35,060 nucleotides of DNA from a virus. The notes beneath the pieces are model-generated. The model made no database searches, was not told the origin of the DNA, and saw only the letters and a program-made list of their open reading frames with translations. The stretch is taken from IMG/VR virus record IMGVR_UViG_3300025759_000030, positions 1 to 35,060 of that record; one strand, written 5' to 3'. Every line of letters begins with the position of its first letter. Within the stretch, counting starts at the first letter, position 1. A program made the translations under genes and the position numbers. This document shows, one piece after another, positions 9,348 through 17,854 of the stretch.

Positions 9348-9737
9348 CTAGGCCGCCGTAATGTCAACGCCTGAAGCTGCTACCTTAAAGATGTCGCCAT
9401 CGTTAATTGTCTTGGAAGCCGTCAATGCTGCGTGGAACAGCAGGTTGCCAGAGGACGAAGCATCGTAAATACCGATGTGTGTAATCGTACCCCAGTTACC
9501 ACCAGAGGCAGCAGGGAACTCAACAGCACCGCTATTAGAGGCAGTGCCAGATGATGACGCACCAAACGCCATAGCCTGACGTGCATAGCCGTTGCCGCTT
9601 ACTTCAGCGCCAGTGCCAGCATCAGTCGGGTCAGCAGTGTGCAGCCCAATATAAACAGCGGCAGGAGCAGAGGTGCTGCTTGTGCCTAAGAAGTGGTCAA
9701 GGAAGGCATCTTCCAAATAATCGCTCATTGCGCTCAT
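9348..9737 (-). CDS. small phage tail/virion protein (129 aa)
   Basis: A 129-residue beta-rich protein with a short helical start (MSAMSDYLEDAFLDHFLGTS). It continues with AAVYIGLHTADPTDAGTGAE, a pattern widespread among small phage structural proteins, then a GITHIGIYDASSSGNLLFHA-like strand pair (seen here as TITHIGIYDASSSGNLLFHA). Position next to the adaptor and the repeat protein supports a tail or fibre-associated role. It may begin at the second Met, four codons in. Precise function is unknown. Confidence 0.55.
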   Translation of the reverse strand: MSAMSDYLEDAFLDHFLGTSSTSAPAAVYIGLHTADPTDAGTGAEVSGNGYARQAMAFGASSSGTASNSGAVEFPAASGGNWGTITHIGIYDASSSGNLLFHAALTASKTINDGDIFKVAASGVDITAA

Positions 9738-9739
9738 GT

Positions 9740-10363
9740 CTATTCTCCGTAATCAGATTTCATTTGAAGAGCAGAACCAGCAAACTGACTCTCAGCTTCT
9801 TCACGTTTAATCTCTGTAATTGCGCGTGTAAACAACTGCTCATACAAAGCAGTCTTCTGGTCATCCATCAAATATACACCAGCAGCGCCCAAAGAGCCAT
9901 ATAGATATGCGTCAGGATGACGAGTTAAGATTGTATTGCTAGTGTTACTGTCAGACAACTCATCTACACCCTCACCGTAAATAAGCTCTGCCGTGTAGGC
10001 GCTATCAGGTGTAGGTGCAAACTTAATCTCGCTGCCAAAGATTGTATAGGCGCGAGGCTTGCCTGTTGCATTAGATGTGTAGTGGCTGTCAAGCGCCATA
10101 GGCGTGTAATACTCAAGCACTTCAGCAGGTGTTGTATTTAGCTTTACAGAGCGAATAGAACGCAAATCAGTTGGCAGAGAGACAAACGCATCGCCAGCAG
10201 ACAGTGTAGCGTTAGCACGTTTTGTCTGAGAGCGTGTACCAAGCTCACGGCTCATACGCGCCTCTGCAAGAGAGATAAACTCAGGGATACGGTCAGTTAA
10301 ATCATCACGAGCTAAGAAGTTCGCAATCGCCGTTTTAAGTTCTGCGTAAGTTCCGATTGCCAT
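9740..10363 (-). CDS. head-tail adaptor protein (SU10/P22 gp4-like)
   Basis: A 207-residue protein that begins with a helical segment (TYAELKTAIANFLARDDLTD, then IPEFISLAEARMSRELGTR). This is the pattern of the phage adaptor family that docks on the portal and starts the tail. The middle is beta-rich (FVSLPTDLRSIRSVKLN, ELIYGEGVDELSD) and the end is helical, with PDAYLYGSLGAAGVYLMDDQ followed by an acidic/basic tail. The length fits the SU10-type adaptor. It follows the capsid gene and precedes the tail proteins, the usual place. The ATG overlaps the upstream stop (TAATG). Family named from pattern. Confidence 0.7.
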   Translation of the reverse strand: MAIGTYAELKTAIANFLARDDLTDRIPEFISLAEARMSRELGTRSQTKRANATLSAGDAFVSLPTDLRSIRSVKLNTTPAEVLEYYTPMALDSHYTSNATGKPRAYTIFGSEIKFAPTPDSAYTAELIYGEGVDELSDSNTSNTILTRHPDAYLYGSLGAAGVYLMDDQKTALYEQLFTRAITEIKREEAESQFAGSALQMKSDYGE

Positions 10364-10689
10364 TATACTCTACCGCCACTTGTTCTAAAGAACCTGTTAT
10401 CATAGTCATTGAGCCATTTCTTCCAGCCTTTAGGGTTATCTTTGGGCTGTCCTAGCTCTTGAATTAGCTGATGATACAATGCTGTGGGTATTTCCGCAAC
10501 CTTCTGTTGATGTCGCTGCGTATTACCTTGCAGGCTACCAGAGCGGTATTCATTGCGTTCATCTCGGTTATTAGCAAGAAGAGCGTCAACATTCTGACTG
10601 CTCTCAAAAATCATTTTACCGTCTTCGTCAAAATGCGCCCACGTCTCTTTCCCTGTGACCGCATCTTTTTGTAAAAGTCTCTTCTTCAT
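10363..10689 (-). CDS. conserved small head-region protein of unknown function (108 aa)
   Basis: A 108-residue basic, hydrophilic protein. The N-terminus (MKKRLLQKDAVTGKETWAHF) may form a short beta hairpin and the rest is helical, ending GWKKWLNDYDNRFFRTSGGR. A strong AGGGGAGA ribosome site lies in the leader, just after the UUCG hairpin that follows the capsid gene. It is coupled to the adaptor gene by a one-base TAATG overlap. No domain was recognised. Its place between capsid and adaptor suggests a head-completion or assembly role, which is only inferred. Confidence 0.5.
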   Translation of the reverse strand: MKKRLLQKDAVTGKETWAHFDEDGKMIFESSQNVDALLANNRDERNEYRSGSLQGNTQRHQQKVAEIPTALYHQLIQELGQPKDNPKGWKKWLNDYDNRFFRTSGGRV

Positions 10690-10709
10690 CTTTCTCCCCT
10701 AAAGTGAAC

Positions 10710-10731
10710 GGGGGTAGCCGAAGCTACCCCC
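10710..10731 (-). terminator. UUCG-capped hairpin after the capsid gene (attenuator or mRNA stabiliser)
   Basis: In the minus-strand RNA the sequence forms a perfect 9-bp stem, GGGGGUAGC-UUCG-GCUACCCCC, closed by a C(UUCG)G tetraloop, one of the most stable RNA loops. It lies between the capsid stop (10739) and the next start (10689). No run of U follows, so it is not a textbook terminator. It may be a partial terminator or a 3' block that protects capsid mRNA. Confidence 0.65.
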
Positions 10732-10738
10732 TCAACAC

Positions 10739-11677
10739 TTACGACAGGTCGTAAACAGCCGCGTGGGCTTTCGGTGCTGAAACTTTGAGTGTCCATTCAG
10801 TGATGATTTGGAACTTCTCAGAGTCACCCGTCTTCGCCATTTCTTGAACGGTGAAGTTACGGTTAGGCAGTGTGCAGACAGAAGCGTAATCGCTGTCCAA
10901 AAGATACACACGGTCATCCGAAGCAAAACGGTCGATTACAACGTCAAGCTGGCCGAAGTCGCTCAGATAAAGCGAAACTGACCCAACGATAGCTGCTTCA
11001 CGAGGAGCAGTATAGTTGATTTGGTTGGTTGCAACTGAACCGCTGTTCAAGTCGCTGAAAGCGGCTTTCTTAGCAGGAGAAACAACCAGCATGTTAGGCT
11101 GACCACCATCGGTGTAAGCAGCTTGCATTGCAGTGTCGATTTGAGCCAGAGTCAAAGCGCGGTTCGTGCCTGACATATCAGGAACATCCGTGCCGTCACC
11201 AGTAGCAGCAGAAGTGCCAGAAGCATCATCTACGTTGGTAATCCAGCTTGACAAAGTACCAGCTTTACGCGGGTCAGAAGCAGAACGTGCAGTATCAGAG
11301 TGCAGATACTTTTCGATGTCACGACGCAGCTCAAGACCTTTCAAAACTTTTTGATAGGCAACTTCTTTGTCGCGGCCTGCTTTATCAACAGCGTCCAGAG
11401 TACCAGAAACTTGTGCATCTTTTTGCGAGATTTGCATGTAGTTGCCCAAGCGAGTAGTGGCAGTCGGCGTATCATAAGTAGCGTCAGCACCTTCGTTCTG
11501 GTAGTTGGTTGCTGAAGCAGCAGCCAGTTCTTGTACTTGCCATTCGACAAATACGCCATTTCCTGTCTCTTTTTTCAGAGCAGAAAAGATGGGGGTTTCA
11601 TCAGGGTCGATGCGAGTGATTACGTCACTCAGGTCTTCCCGTTCACCAATAGCATTGGCAGTAGTAAATTGAGCCAT
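10739..11677 (-). CDS. major capsid protein (SU10-type, HK97 fold)
   Basis: A 312-residue major head protein. The N-terminus (NAIGEREDLSDVITRIDPDE followed by TPIFSALKKE) and the QMxSQKDAQVSGT-like segment (here MQISQKDAQVSGTLDAVD) match the SU10 family of major capsid proteins. So do LELRRDIEKYLHSDTA, the MLVVSPAKKAAFSDLN strand, and a C-terminal IITEWTLKV strand. The length is normal for the family, and no separate protease or decoration domain is fused. It follows the scaffold gene directly (one base apart from stop to start) and is followed by a stable hairpin, which fits high expression. Confidence 0.85.
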   Translation of the reverse strand: MAQFTTANAIGEREDLSDVITRIDPDETPIFSALKKETGNGVFVEWQVQELAAASATNYQNEGADATYDTPTATTRLGNYMQISQKDAQVSGTLDAVDKAGRDKEVAYQKVLKGLELRRDIEKYLHSDTARSASDPRKAGTLSSWITNVDDASGTSAATGDGTDVPDMSGTNRALTLAQIDTAMQAAYTDGGQPNMLVVSPAKKAAFSDLNSGSVATNQINYTAPREAAIVGSVSLYLSDFGQLDVVIDRFASDDRVYLLDSDYASVCTLPNRNFTVQEMAKTGDSEKFQIITEWTLKVSAPKAHAAVYDLS

Positions 11678-11678
11678 T

Positions 11679-12734
11679 TTAAGACCTCATTCTCTCTAAT
11701 ATTAAGTCCACAGCAGCATCTTTGCTGCCAGTTTTATTTAGGCGTTCAAGTGCCTGTTTGTCACGATTAGCTCTGACTTGCTTCTTGGACTTTGGAGTAC
11801 CAGACTTAACTGCTTTTGGTGCTTTGCGAACCTTCTTCTGAGCAGCAGGCTTCTTAGCCATAAGCTCATCGTAGAGGTGCGCCTTGCGTAAGACTTCGAT
11901 TGCACGAGAGTCACTAGCCGTCGCCAGTTCTTCTTCACTGTAACCGATGCGCTGTGCATAAGAGATAACATTTTGCTTCTCTCGCATAGCCACTTCGTCA
12001 TCACGCCATTCAGGAATACGTTCAAGCAACTGCTTCTGTTGCTCTGCAAGATACGCTTGGTGCTGTTGCGCCATTTGCTCTTGATTCTCTCGTTCTACCC
12101 TTGCACGTTCTGCTTGTACCTTTGCCACATTTTCTTTGCGGTCACGGAAAGCATCACGTTGCTTGGCCCATTCGAGAGGGTCTTCCTGATAGAGCTTATC
12201 CCAATATTCTTTGGGTTGCTCTGGCACTGAGTTAAGCTGGGCTTCAATAGCTTCCAAAGCTCGCCCATACTTCTCGCGTTGCTGCGCTAAAGCTGCCGAT
12301 TCTGCCTCAGAAGTCTTGCGAAGTTCTGCGGCTTCTTGCATACGCTTTTGCGCGGCTTGTTCTAGCTGATATGATTTGACAAGCTCCTCAGAGGTTACTT
12401 GTATTTCCTCACCATCAACTTTTACGGTATGAAGTTCTTCCTCAACGTACTCTACGTCTTCGGGGTCAACGTCATACTCTTCATCATCAAATTCCTCTTC
12501 CGACTCAGATAGCTCTTCAGCGTCATCGTCTTCCAGTTCCTCTTCAGATGTGGCTTCAACTTCTTCAGCATCTTCAAGAATCTCTTCTTGCTCTACTGCT
12601 TCTGTTTCAGCTACAGGCTCTTGAATATCGCCGCTTGCCTCTTCAGGGGCGTTGGTATTCAAGAGAAGGTCAACAGCTTGACCTTTGTTTAGAGATTCAC
12701 CAGCTCCTAACAGGGTACTAGGTTCGTCACTCAT
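11679..12734 (-). CDS. capsid scaffolding protein
   Basis: A 351-residue protein with the usual design of a phage scaffold. An extremely acidic N-terminal third (about 30-110, long Glu/Asp runs) leads to a long charged coiled coil (about 115-270) rich in Gln, Glu, Ala and Arg. A strongly basic C-terminus (about 280-351, with KKPAAQKKVRKAPKAVKSG) probably binds the capsid protein. It lies immediately upstream of the capsid gene, the standard order. No protease motif is seen, so it would be expelled or degraded by other means. The assignment rests on composition and position. Confidence 0.78.
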   Translation of the reverse strand: MSDEPSTLLGAGESLNKGQAVDLLLNTNAPEEASGDIQEPVAETEAVEQEEILEDAEEVEATSEEELEDDDAEELSESEEEFDDEEYDVDPEDVEYVEEELHTVKVDGEEIQVTSEELVKSYQLEQAAQKRMQEAAELRKTSEAESAALAQQREKYGRALEAIEAQLNSVPEQPKEYWDKLYQEDPLEWAKQRDAFRDRKENVAKVQAERARVERENQEQMAQQHQAYLAEQQKQLLERIPEWRDDEVAMREKQNVISYAQRIGYSEEELATASDSRAIEVLRKAHLYDELMAKKPAAQKKVRKAPKAVKSGTPKSKKQVRANRDKQALERLNKTGSKDAAVDLILERMRS

Positions 12735-12757
12735 TTTTAATCTCCTCTACGGATTCT

Positions 12758-13009
12758 TTAGGAGTTTAACTCCAGTTTCGCTAAGTCACCTGTCTCGATG
12801 ACTTCTGACAAATGGCCTCGCACCACCATTAGTGCTTGGTACATTTGAAAGAGCGTTTCTCGTTCATCTTGCGATGACGAGGAATCTTTCAGTGCGTTCA
12901 TGTACTTCTCCTCAAGCACATTAAACGCTTCAACAATCAAAGGGTCGCGTATCAATGCTTTGGCGCGTTCACCCCTGTTTTGTTCTTCCCTTCTTTTCCC
13001 TTCATTCAT
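12758..13009 (-). CDS. small helical protein of unknown function (83 aa)
   Basis: An 83-residue, highly charged, all-helical protein (MNEGKRREEQNRGERAKALI, then a helix around EAFNVLEEKYMNALKD and another around MYQALMVVRGHLSEVIETG). It is encoded 23 bases before the scaffold start, in the portal-to-capsid interval. Small helical proteins in this place occur in many podoviruses and may help head assembly. No recognised domain. Its own start is preceded by an AGGAGACTGCCG-like ribosome site. Confidence 0.5.
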   Translation of the reverse strand: MNEGKRREEQNRGERAKALIRDPLIVEAFNVLEEKYMNALKDSSSSQDERETLFQMYQALMVVRGHLSEVIETGDLAKLELNS

Positions 13010-13067
13010 CGGCAGTCTCCTCTACTGTTGCAAAGTAGCAACACAATGCTTTTTAGGCAATAGGCAA

Positions 13068-15440
13068 TCAGAAAAGACCGCCAAGATTAATATTGGTAAA
13101 ATCAATACCCTTAAACAAATTTTTAAAATAATCGTCTAAATCAGGCACAGCAGAAGCTGCGGGAGTAGGCTCTGGCTTTGGCTTGGTTGCCTCAGCATAT
13201 TCTGAGTCAGATATTCTTTCGGAGCTAGTTGTTTTTTCCAACTCATAGCGCGTTTTATCACCGACCTCGACAGGCACTAGACTATAGCTGGTCGTGGTTC
13301 TATGTGGCTTATCTCTGTATCCCCTACCAATCTTAACAGCCTTCTTGCCATATGTTTCCTTAAAGTTATCATCAGCCCAAGACTGAGCAGCTTCTTGAGT
13401 TGCAAAACTCGCTCTGCTTGTCACCGTTCTTTTTCTTGTTCTTGTTCCCCCAGTTATCATTTCCTCGCCTGTACCATCTGTCATGTCATACATTTTGGCT
13501 GCATACTCATCTCTGCCCTTATCAAGGTGGTCAGTCACAAATGAAGCAAAGGCTTCATTCGAAGTAAGGATTTCAGACGGTGTATTTTCTGTTGGTTTAA
13601 GAACGCCATTTTGCAGCAGTTTAACAACAAAATCTTCTGAGCCAACAGACGCACCCTTCATGTTGCGAGCAAGATAATAACCACTTGTTTGTAGCTTCAT
13701 AATATTTTCTGGCGCAGCGTTAAGGGCTTGCTCATCAATCTCAAAACCATAATTATCTACAAGGCTGTTAGCCATAGACACGCCAGAGTTCATTGTTTCT
13801 TGTGCAAATTTATCGCCCACACCACGATATGTGTCTGCTGCGCGTACACCGCCACCAACGGCAAACCTACCGTCTTTGAGGTCAAAATCCCCCTGAATAC
13901 GCGCATAAGTTCCAGCAGCGCCGCCCTTTAGAGCGGATGTTATTGGCTTAACAAGAGATGCCGCCGTAAAGAACGTCCCAAGCCCCGCAGGCAAAAACCC
14001 CGAAGCTGGCGCGCCAGACGCAGATGCTGTTGTTACACCCGCTAGGCTTGCGATTTCATTCGCTGCACTGATGACATTAACTGCCTCTGCTGGAGTTTCG
14101 ATGCCACCCTCAAGGTCCTCAAGCCCTGTCAGGATTGTTCCTATGCTTGCAATCTTATCGCCAGCAGGTAGGCCACTTGGCTCTAGAGGCCCTGTTTCTT
14201 TGTAAGTTGTAACAAGGTCATTAGCGGCAGAGTAAGCATTTGTTAGGCTTTCTGCATCTGGATTCTCAAAAGCATCGACAATAGAATCAATATCAGCAAT
14301 AGTAGCAAGCGTCTCACCGACTACTGGGGGAACGATTGGAGCGCCTTCGTCAATTTTTTCAACAATTTCTGGGAAGTTTTTATTAATAACCTCACTACCG
14401 ACAATAAATTCTTTGGCATCAAAACCAATGTCGTTAATCGCAGTTATGGCCTTGTCAACATTTACTGACGACGGATTTTCAATCATGTTTTCTACATCAG
14501 CATACGCGCCAACAAGATTGGCTGTTGTTTCAGGCAATGAGTCTAAGAATGACTTAGCATCATCTTCGAAACTTTTTACAATCTCTGGTGTGTCTATTGC
14601 TTCGTCTAAGCTCTCTGAGATTTTAGACAAAACACTTTCAGAGCCTTCTTCGCTTGGCTGGTTTATATATTCACCAATAGCCTTCAAAGGAATTTTTGCT
14701 ACGTCTTCAATCGGGTCAAGCACAGCTTGCTGTATAACTTCTTCCACAGGGTCAAGTATGATTTTAGCCACATCTTCTGTGGGATCTAACGCATACTGCT
14801 GCACGAACTCTTCCACTGGGTCAGCAACAGCTTTGAAGGCATCCTCTGTAGGGTCGAGCATCTTCTGCTGGACAAACTCTTCAGTGGGGTCAATCACGCC
14901 ACGCTTAATAGCTTCCTCAACTTCACCAAGAGGCTCTTGGGCAATCGGATAAATCTGACGCAAAGCCTCTGTTGCTGCAAGAGAACCAGCCAAGTCAAAT
15001 GGCTCATCCTCTGGTGCACTAGGCAATGTCTGCATAGGCATATATAAACCGCCACGATACATGTCACCAAACATAGTCGGGTCTAATGCAATGCTCTCCT
15101 GAAAGGCTCTTTCAAGGTCAGCATACTCGTCAACATATTGTTGCGGCATTAATGGCTGTATTGTGTCAACCTCTGGGGCTTGACCAAATACACCCTGACT
15201 TGGCGCAAACAGTGTGGGGCTAATCTGCTCAAAGTCTTTCATAAACTCTGGCAGATTCTCTGGGCTATATGCTTGCGTAAAAGACGGGCGGTCTATGTAT
15301 GCAATAGACGAGCCAGCGGTCTGCGGTGTGGCAAGCATAGGGGGTGCAGCCGTAATGCTAGGCGCAGAAATGCCAGTGGGTGCAGCGACATTCAAAATGT
15401 CCTGCAAGTCCTCAAAAGATAATGTTTGAGGAACGGCCAT
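13068..15440 (-). CDS. large repeat-containing protein of unknown function between portal and scaffold (790 aa)
   Basis: A 790-residue, mostly acidic protein starting two bases after the portal stop. Residues 1-180 are Pro/Ala-rich and low in structure. Residues 184-252 contain three back-to-back 23-residue units, alternating DP[TV]EEFVQQ and DP[TI]ED[VA][AF]K[AI] helices. Residues about 255-520 are acidic helical segments. A Gly/Ala-rich part (480-540, including GLGTFFTAASLVKPI) is hydrophobic and could touch a membrane. Near 660-760 a beta-rich basic segment (RTRKRTVTSRASF to RTTTSYSLVPVEVGDKTRYE) is followed by an unstructured Pro-rich tail. No enzyme motif was found. An injected or internal virion protein is possible, but its place beside the portal is unusual for that. 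Confidence 0.5.
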   Translation of the reverse strand: MAVPQTLSFEDLQDILNVAAPTGISAPSITAAPPMLATPQTAGSSIAYIDRPSFTQAYSPENLPEFMKDFEQISPTLFAPSQGVFGQAPEVDTIQPLMPQQYVDEYADLERAFQESIALDPTMFGDMYRGGLYMPMQTLPSAPEDEPFDLAGSLAATEALRQIYPIAQEPLGEVEEAIKRGVIDPTEEFVQQKMLDPTEDAFKAVADPVEEFVQQYALDPTEDVAKIILDPVEEVIQQAVLDPIEDVAKIPLKAIGEYINQPSEEGSESVLSKISESLDEAIDTPEIVKSFEDDAKSFLDSLPETTANLVGAYADVENMIENPSSVNVDKAITAINDIGFDAKEFIVGSEVINKNFPEIVEKIDEGAPIVPPVVGETLATIADIDSIVDAFENPDAESLTNAYSAANDLVTTYKETGPLEPSGLPAGDKIASIGTILTGLEDLEGGIETPAEAVNVISAANEIASLAGVTTASASGAPASGFLPAGLGTFFTAASLVKPITSALKGGAAGTYARIQGDFDLKDGRFAVGGGVRAADTYRGVGDKFAQETMNSGVSMANSLVDNYGFEIDEQALNAAPENIMKLQTSGYYLARNMKGASVGSEDFVVKLLQNGVLKPTENTPSEILTSNEAFASFVTDHLDKGRDEYAAKMYDMTDGTGEEMITGGTRTRKRTVTSRASFATQEAAQSWADDNFKETYGKKAVKIGRGYRDKPHRTTTSYSLVPVEVGDKTRYELEKTTSSERISDSEYAEATKPKPEPTPAASAVPDLDDYFKNLFKGIDFTNINLGGLF

Positions 15441-15442
15441 GA

Positions 15443-17443
15443 TTAGACCCTCGGCAGATTAACAGATGTCTCAATATCTGAGCGCAGCTTCTCCAAACGT
15501 AACTGACGCTCAAACTCCAATTCCTGACGGCGCAAGTCCAACTCAGCAGCCATCTTCTCACGCTCAAACTGCAACTCAAGTTGCATCTTCTCACGCTTGA
15601 GAGCCAGTTCATTTTCAGCCTTAGCCATCTCCATTTGCATTTGTGGATTCGGGCCTTGCTGTTGTGGTGGCGCAGGCGGTGCATTACGCGGGTCTTGGAA
15701 GAACTCGCTGGCATCTTTGAAGCCAGAAAGCTCTGCAATCTTAGACAGCGTATTGCGATATTGGATAGGCGTAACAATCGGATTATTTGGCCCCATTGTC
15801 GCCATTATTCCTTCTTGCTTCGCAGCAATCTGGAACAGGGTAGCAAGCTGCTGCTCACGCTGACCAGTGCCAAGACCTACGTTAATCTGCACGTCGTACA
15901 TGTTGTCCCACTGACGCGGGTCCATTGTCACGAAGTTATTACGCAGGCGAATAATCTTCTCTTTGTTTTGATACTTCGTAACCAAGTGCAAGATGCCACG
16001 GAACAATGCGCGTACACCTGTCTCAGCAAACACACGAGCAATCATCTCAATCTTGCCTTGCGAAGCAGCTTGCATAGCAGCCACAGCAGTCGCGGTAGTG
16101 GACTGCAATGCGTCTGCATCCAAGCCCATTGACTGCTTGCTAATGCCAGTACGCTGCTCACGCACACTGTCCATATAGTTCAGTGCAGGGAAGACAGAAG
16201 AAGAAACTTCAGGAACTTGCAGGGGCTGAACCGCCCCAGCGGTACGAGTACGCACGATGCCGCCGGGGCGGTTCGTCAACAAGTCATCGAGGTTTACTTG
16301 GCCTTCAACGGCAACAACACGAGCATTGTTAGTGTTGTAGATGTTGTCGAGCAACTGACGCATCAGGGTAGATTTGATAAGCTGCACATCCATCACAAGC
16401 TCTGCAACCGAGCGACCAATCGCACGGTGCGGCATCAGGATAGGTGACAGGATAGCAAATGGAAGCTGGTCACACTCTTCGTTTTCAAGAACGTGGTAGC
16501 CGTTGCCTACTGTGAGAACACGACGAAACTCAGCCACCCCGTCCCCATCATAGTCAGAACGAATATAACATTCCGTAACGAGAACATCTCGCATGGTCGG
16601 GTCAAGGCTGTCGTAAGGAGCGCCTCCTTCAAGGTCTTCAAACCTGCTGGTTCTTTCTTCTGACGTTTCAACATCTGAGACTCCTGCATATTTTTCTATC
16701 TCATCTCTGCTGTAACCCATCTGCACAAGGTCACTGACAGACATTGACGAGCGATGCGCTACAAAGTCAGCATCCTCAAGCGACTTCGCACGACTGGTAA
16801 TTAAAAACTCTTCTGGCGGCACATTCTCAATGCAGACCTTACCGTCTGTCTTGGTGCGCTTAACTTTGATGTCATAGAGAACGGGAGCAGGAATCATCAT
16901 ACCGTCGGGGGTAATCATGTCCTCACCGAGGGTACGCTCGTCTTGCTCAACAATCTCGACTTCTGGGTCTGCAAGAATGACAGTCAGTTCTTCATCATTG
17001 AGGTCAGCATATTCTTCTGTCTCAATATCTGTCTTCTCATCCCAGTAAAACTTAACGACACCGTTTTTCAGAATCAAAGCATCTTTGAACCAGTTGTGCA
17101 TGATTTCAAAACCACGGTTATCATTGTTGATAACCCAGTTGCAGTAATCACTAGCTTGTTCAGCTACAGCTACATCTTCTGGCCCGTGAGGTGCGAAACG
17201 CACATACTCTTCAGACTGCGTAAAGATACGCATTAAGGACGGCATGATATGTTCGATGGTATCAGATACCTCAGTGCTAACAACTTGAGAGCGGTCTGGC
17301 TGTTCATTGCCAAACGGTTCACCCAAGTAGTAGTCCATCGCGTCGATACGGTCTTGCGAGTACTCCGTATCGTAGTGACCTAGCGCCTGTTCAATCTCAT
17401 TGCGAACAATGCCTTGAAACTCAATGTCGTCCATTTTAGCCAT
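15443..17443 (-). CDS. portal protein (P22-like)
   Basis: A 666-residue portal, the dodecameric ring at the packaging vertex. The N-terminus (EFQGIVRNEIEQALGHYD, then RIDAMDYYLGEPFGNE) and the VVSTEVSDTIEHIMPSLMRI stretch match the P22-type portals of marine podoviruses. Also matching are LPFAILSPILMPHRAIGRSV, a crown-like central part, and a C-terminal helical barrel (about 590-660) rich in Gln, Glu, Leu and Arg. The gene lies downstream of the terminase genes and starts just after a run of tiny genes. Length is within the usual range for portals with a C-terminal barrel. Confidence is high for the role and moderate for the subfamily. Confidence 0.85.
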   Translation of the reverse strand: MAKMDDIEFQGIVRNEIEQALGHYDTEYSQDRIDAMDYYLGEPFGNEQPDRSQVVSTEVSDTIEHIMPSLMRIFTQSEEYVRFAPHGPEDVAVAEQASDYCNWVINNDNRGFEIMHNWFKDALILKNGVVKFYWDEKTDIETEEYADLNDEELTVILADPEVEIVEQDERTLGEDMITPDGMMIPAPVLYDIKVKRTKTDGKVCIENVPPEEFLITSRAKSLEDADFVAHRSSMSVSDLVQMGYSRDEIEKYAGVSDVETSEERTSRFEDLEGGAPYDSLDPTMRDVLVTECYIRSDYDGDGVAEFRRVLTVGNGYHVLENEECDQLPFAILSPILMPHRAIGRSVAELVMDVQLIKSTLMRQLLDNIYNTNNARVVAVEGQVNLDDLLTNRPGGIVRTRTAGAVQPLQVPEVSSSVFPALNYMDSVREQRTGISKQSMGLDADALQSTTATAVAAMQAASQGKIEMIARVFAETGVRALFRGILHLVTKYQNKEKIIRLRNNFVTMDPRQWDNMYDVQINVGLGTGQREQQLATLFQIAAKQEGIMATMGPNNPIVTPIQYRNTLSKIAELSGFKDASEFFQDPRNAPPAPPQQQGPNPQMQMEMAKAENELALKREKMQLELQFEREKMAAELDLRRQELEFERQLRLEKLRSDIETSVNLPRV

Positions 17444-17445
17444 GA

Positions 17446-17598
17446 CTATGCTTTCTTAGATGCTTTAGCCTTTTTAGCTACTTTAGCTACTTTGGGCTTT
17501 TCCTTAACAACAGGAGCTTCACTTAGCGGCTTGCGACAGCCTTTGCAACGCTCTGTATAACCATTTGGATTGGGGTATCCGCAGTGTGGGCAAATCAT
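17446..17598 (-). CDS. tiny zinc-ribbon protein with Lys-rich tail (50 aa)
   Basis: A 50-residue protein starting ATG 17598 with a GAGG ribosome site. The first half is a four-Cys zinc ribbon, CPHCGYPNP followed by CKGCRK, and the second half is basic and low-complexity (KPKVAKVAKKAKASKKA). It overlaps the upstream 42-aa gene by four bases (ATGA) and ends two bases before the portal start. The last of a chain of tiny basic genes between terminase and portal. Nucleic-acid binding is suggested by the fold and charge but is not shown. Confidence 0.65.
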   Translation of the reverse strand: MICPHCGYPNPNGYTERCKGCRKPLSEAPVVKEKPKVAKVAKKAKASKKA

Positions 17599-17723
17599 TT
17601 CTCTGTCCTCTGTTTGCGTGGGCGACCACGTTTCTTGGGTGCAGCCTTCTTAGCTGCCTTCTCCGCCTCCAGTGCCGCTGCTTTCTCGGCAGCACGGTTG
17701 CGTGTGTAAACAGTAACATACAT
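17595..17723 (-). CDS. tiny AT-hook-like basic protein (42 aa)
   Basis: A 42-residue protein. An Ala/Lys/Glu-rich helix (RNRAAEKAAALEAEKAAKKA) leads to PKKRGRPRKQ, which contains the GRPRK core of an AT-hook, a minor-groove DNA-binding motif. It overlaps both neighbours: the upstream gene's TAA by one base (TAATG) and the zinc-ribbon gene by four (ATGA). Coupled translation supports that this very short frame is real. DNA binding is inferred from the motif. Confidence 0.65.
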   Translation of the reverse strand: MYVTVYTRNRAAEKAAALEAEKAAKKAAPKKRGRPRKQRTEK

Positions 17724-17845
17724 TATTTTTTCTTCTTAGTAGCTTTTTTCTTGACTACCTTTTTGCCCATCTTACTTGCGTAAGATTTCGCTGCTGTTTT
17801 GCCCTTCTTAGTATAAGGGAACTTTTTTCCTGCTACGCTTGGCAT
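17723..17845 (-). CDS. tiny Lys-rich protein (40 aa)
   Basis: A 40-residue protein with about 15 lysines, beginning MPSVAGKKFPYTKKGKTAAK and ending in a run of Lys with few other residues. It overlaps the next start by one base (TAATG). Similar short, very basic peptides beginning with a GKKFPYTKKGK-like sequence occur in many marine phage genomes next to the portal. Function unknown. The charge suggests binding to DNA or RNA. Confidence 0.6.
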   Translation of the reverse strand: MPSVAGKKFPYTKKGKTAAKSYASKMGKKVVKKKATKKKK

Positions 17846-17854
17846 ATCTAACTC

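Noticed and set aside
10710-10731. Classical rho-independent terminator after the capsid gene
   Set aside because: The hairpin is excellent but no U run follows, so full termination is unlikely.
17519-17719. 66-aa minus-strand frame over the tiny AT-hook and zinc-ribbon genes
   Set aside because: The two shorter frames are coupled by overlaps, have motifs and good starts; the longer one has none of these.
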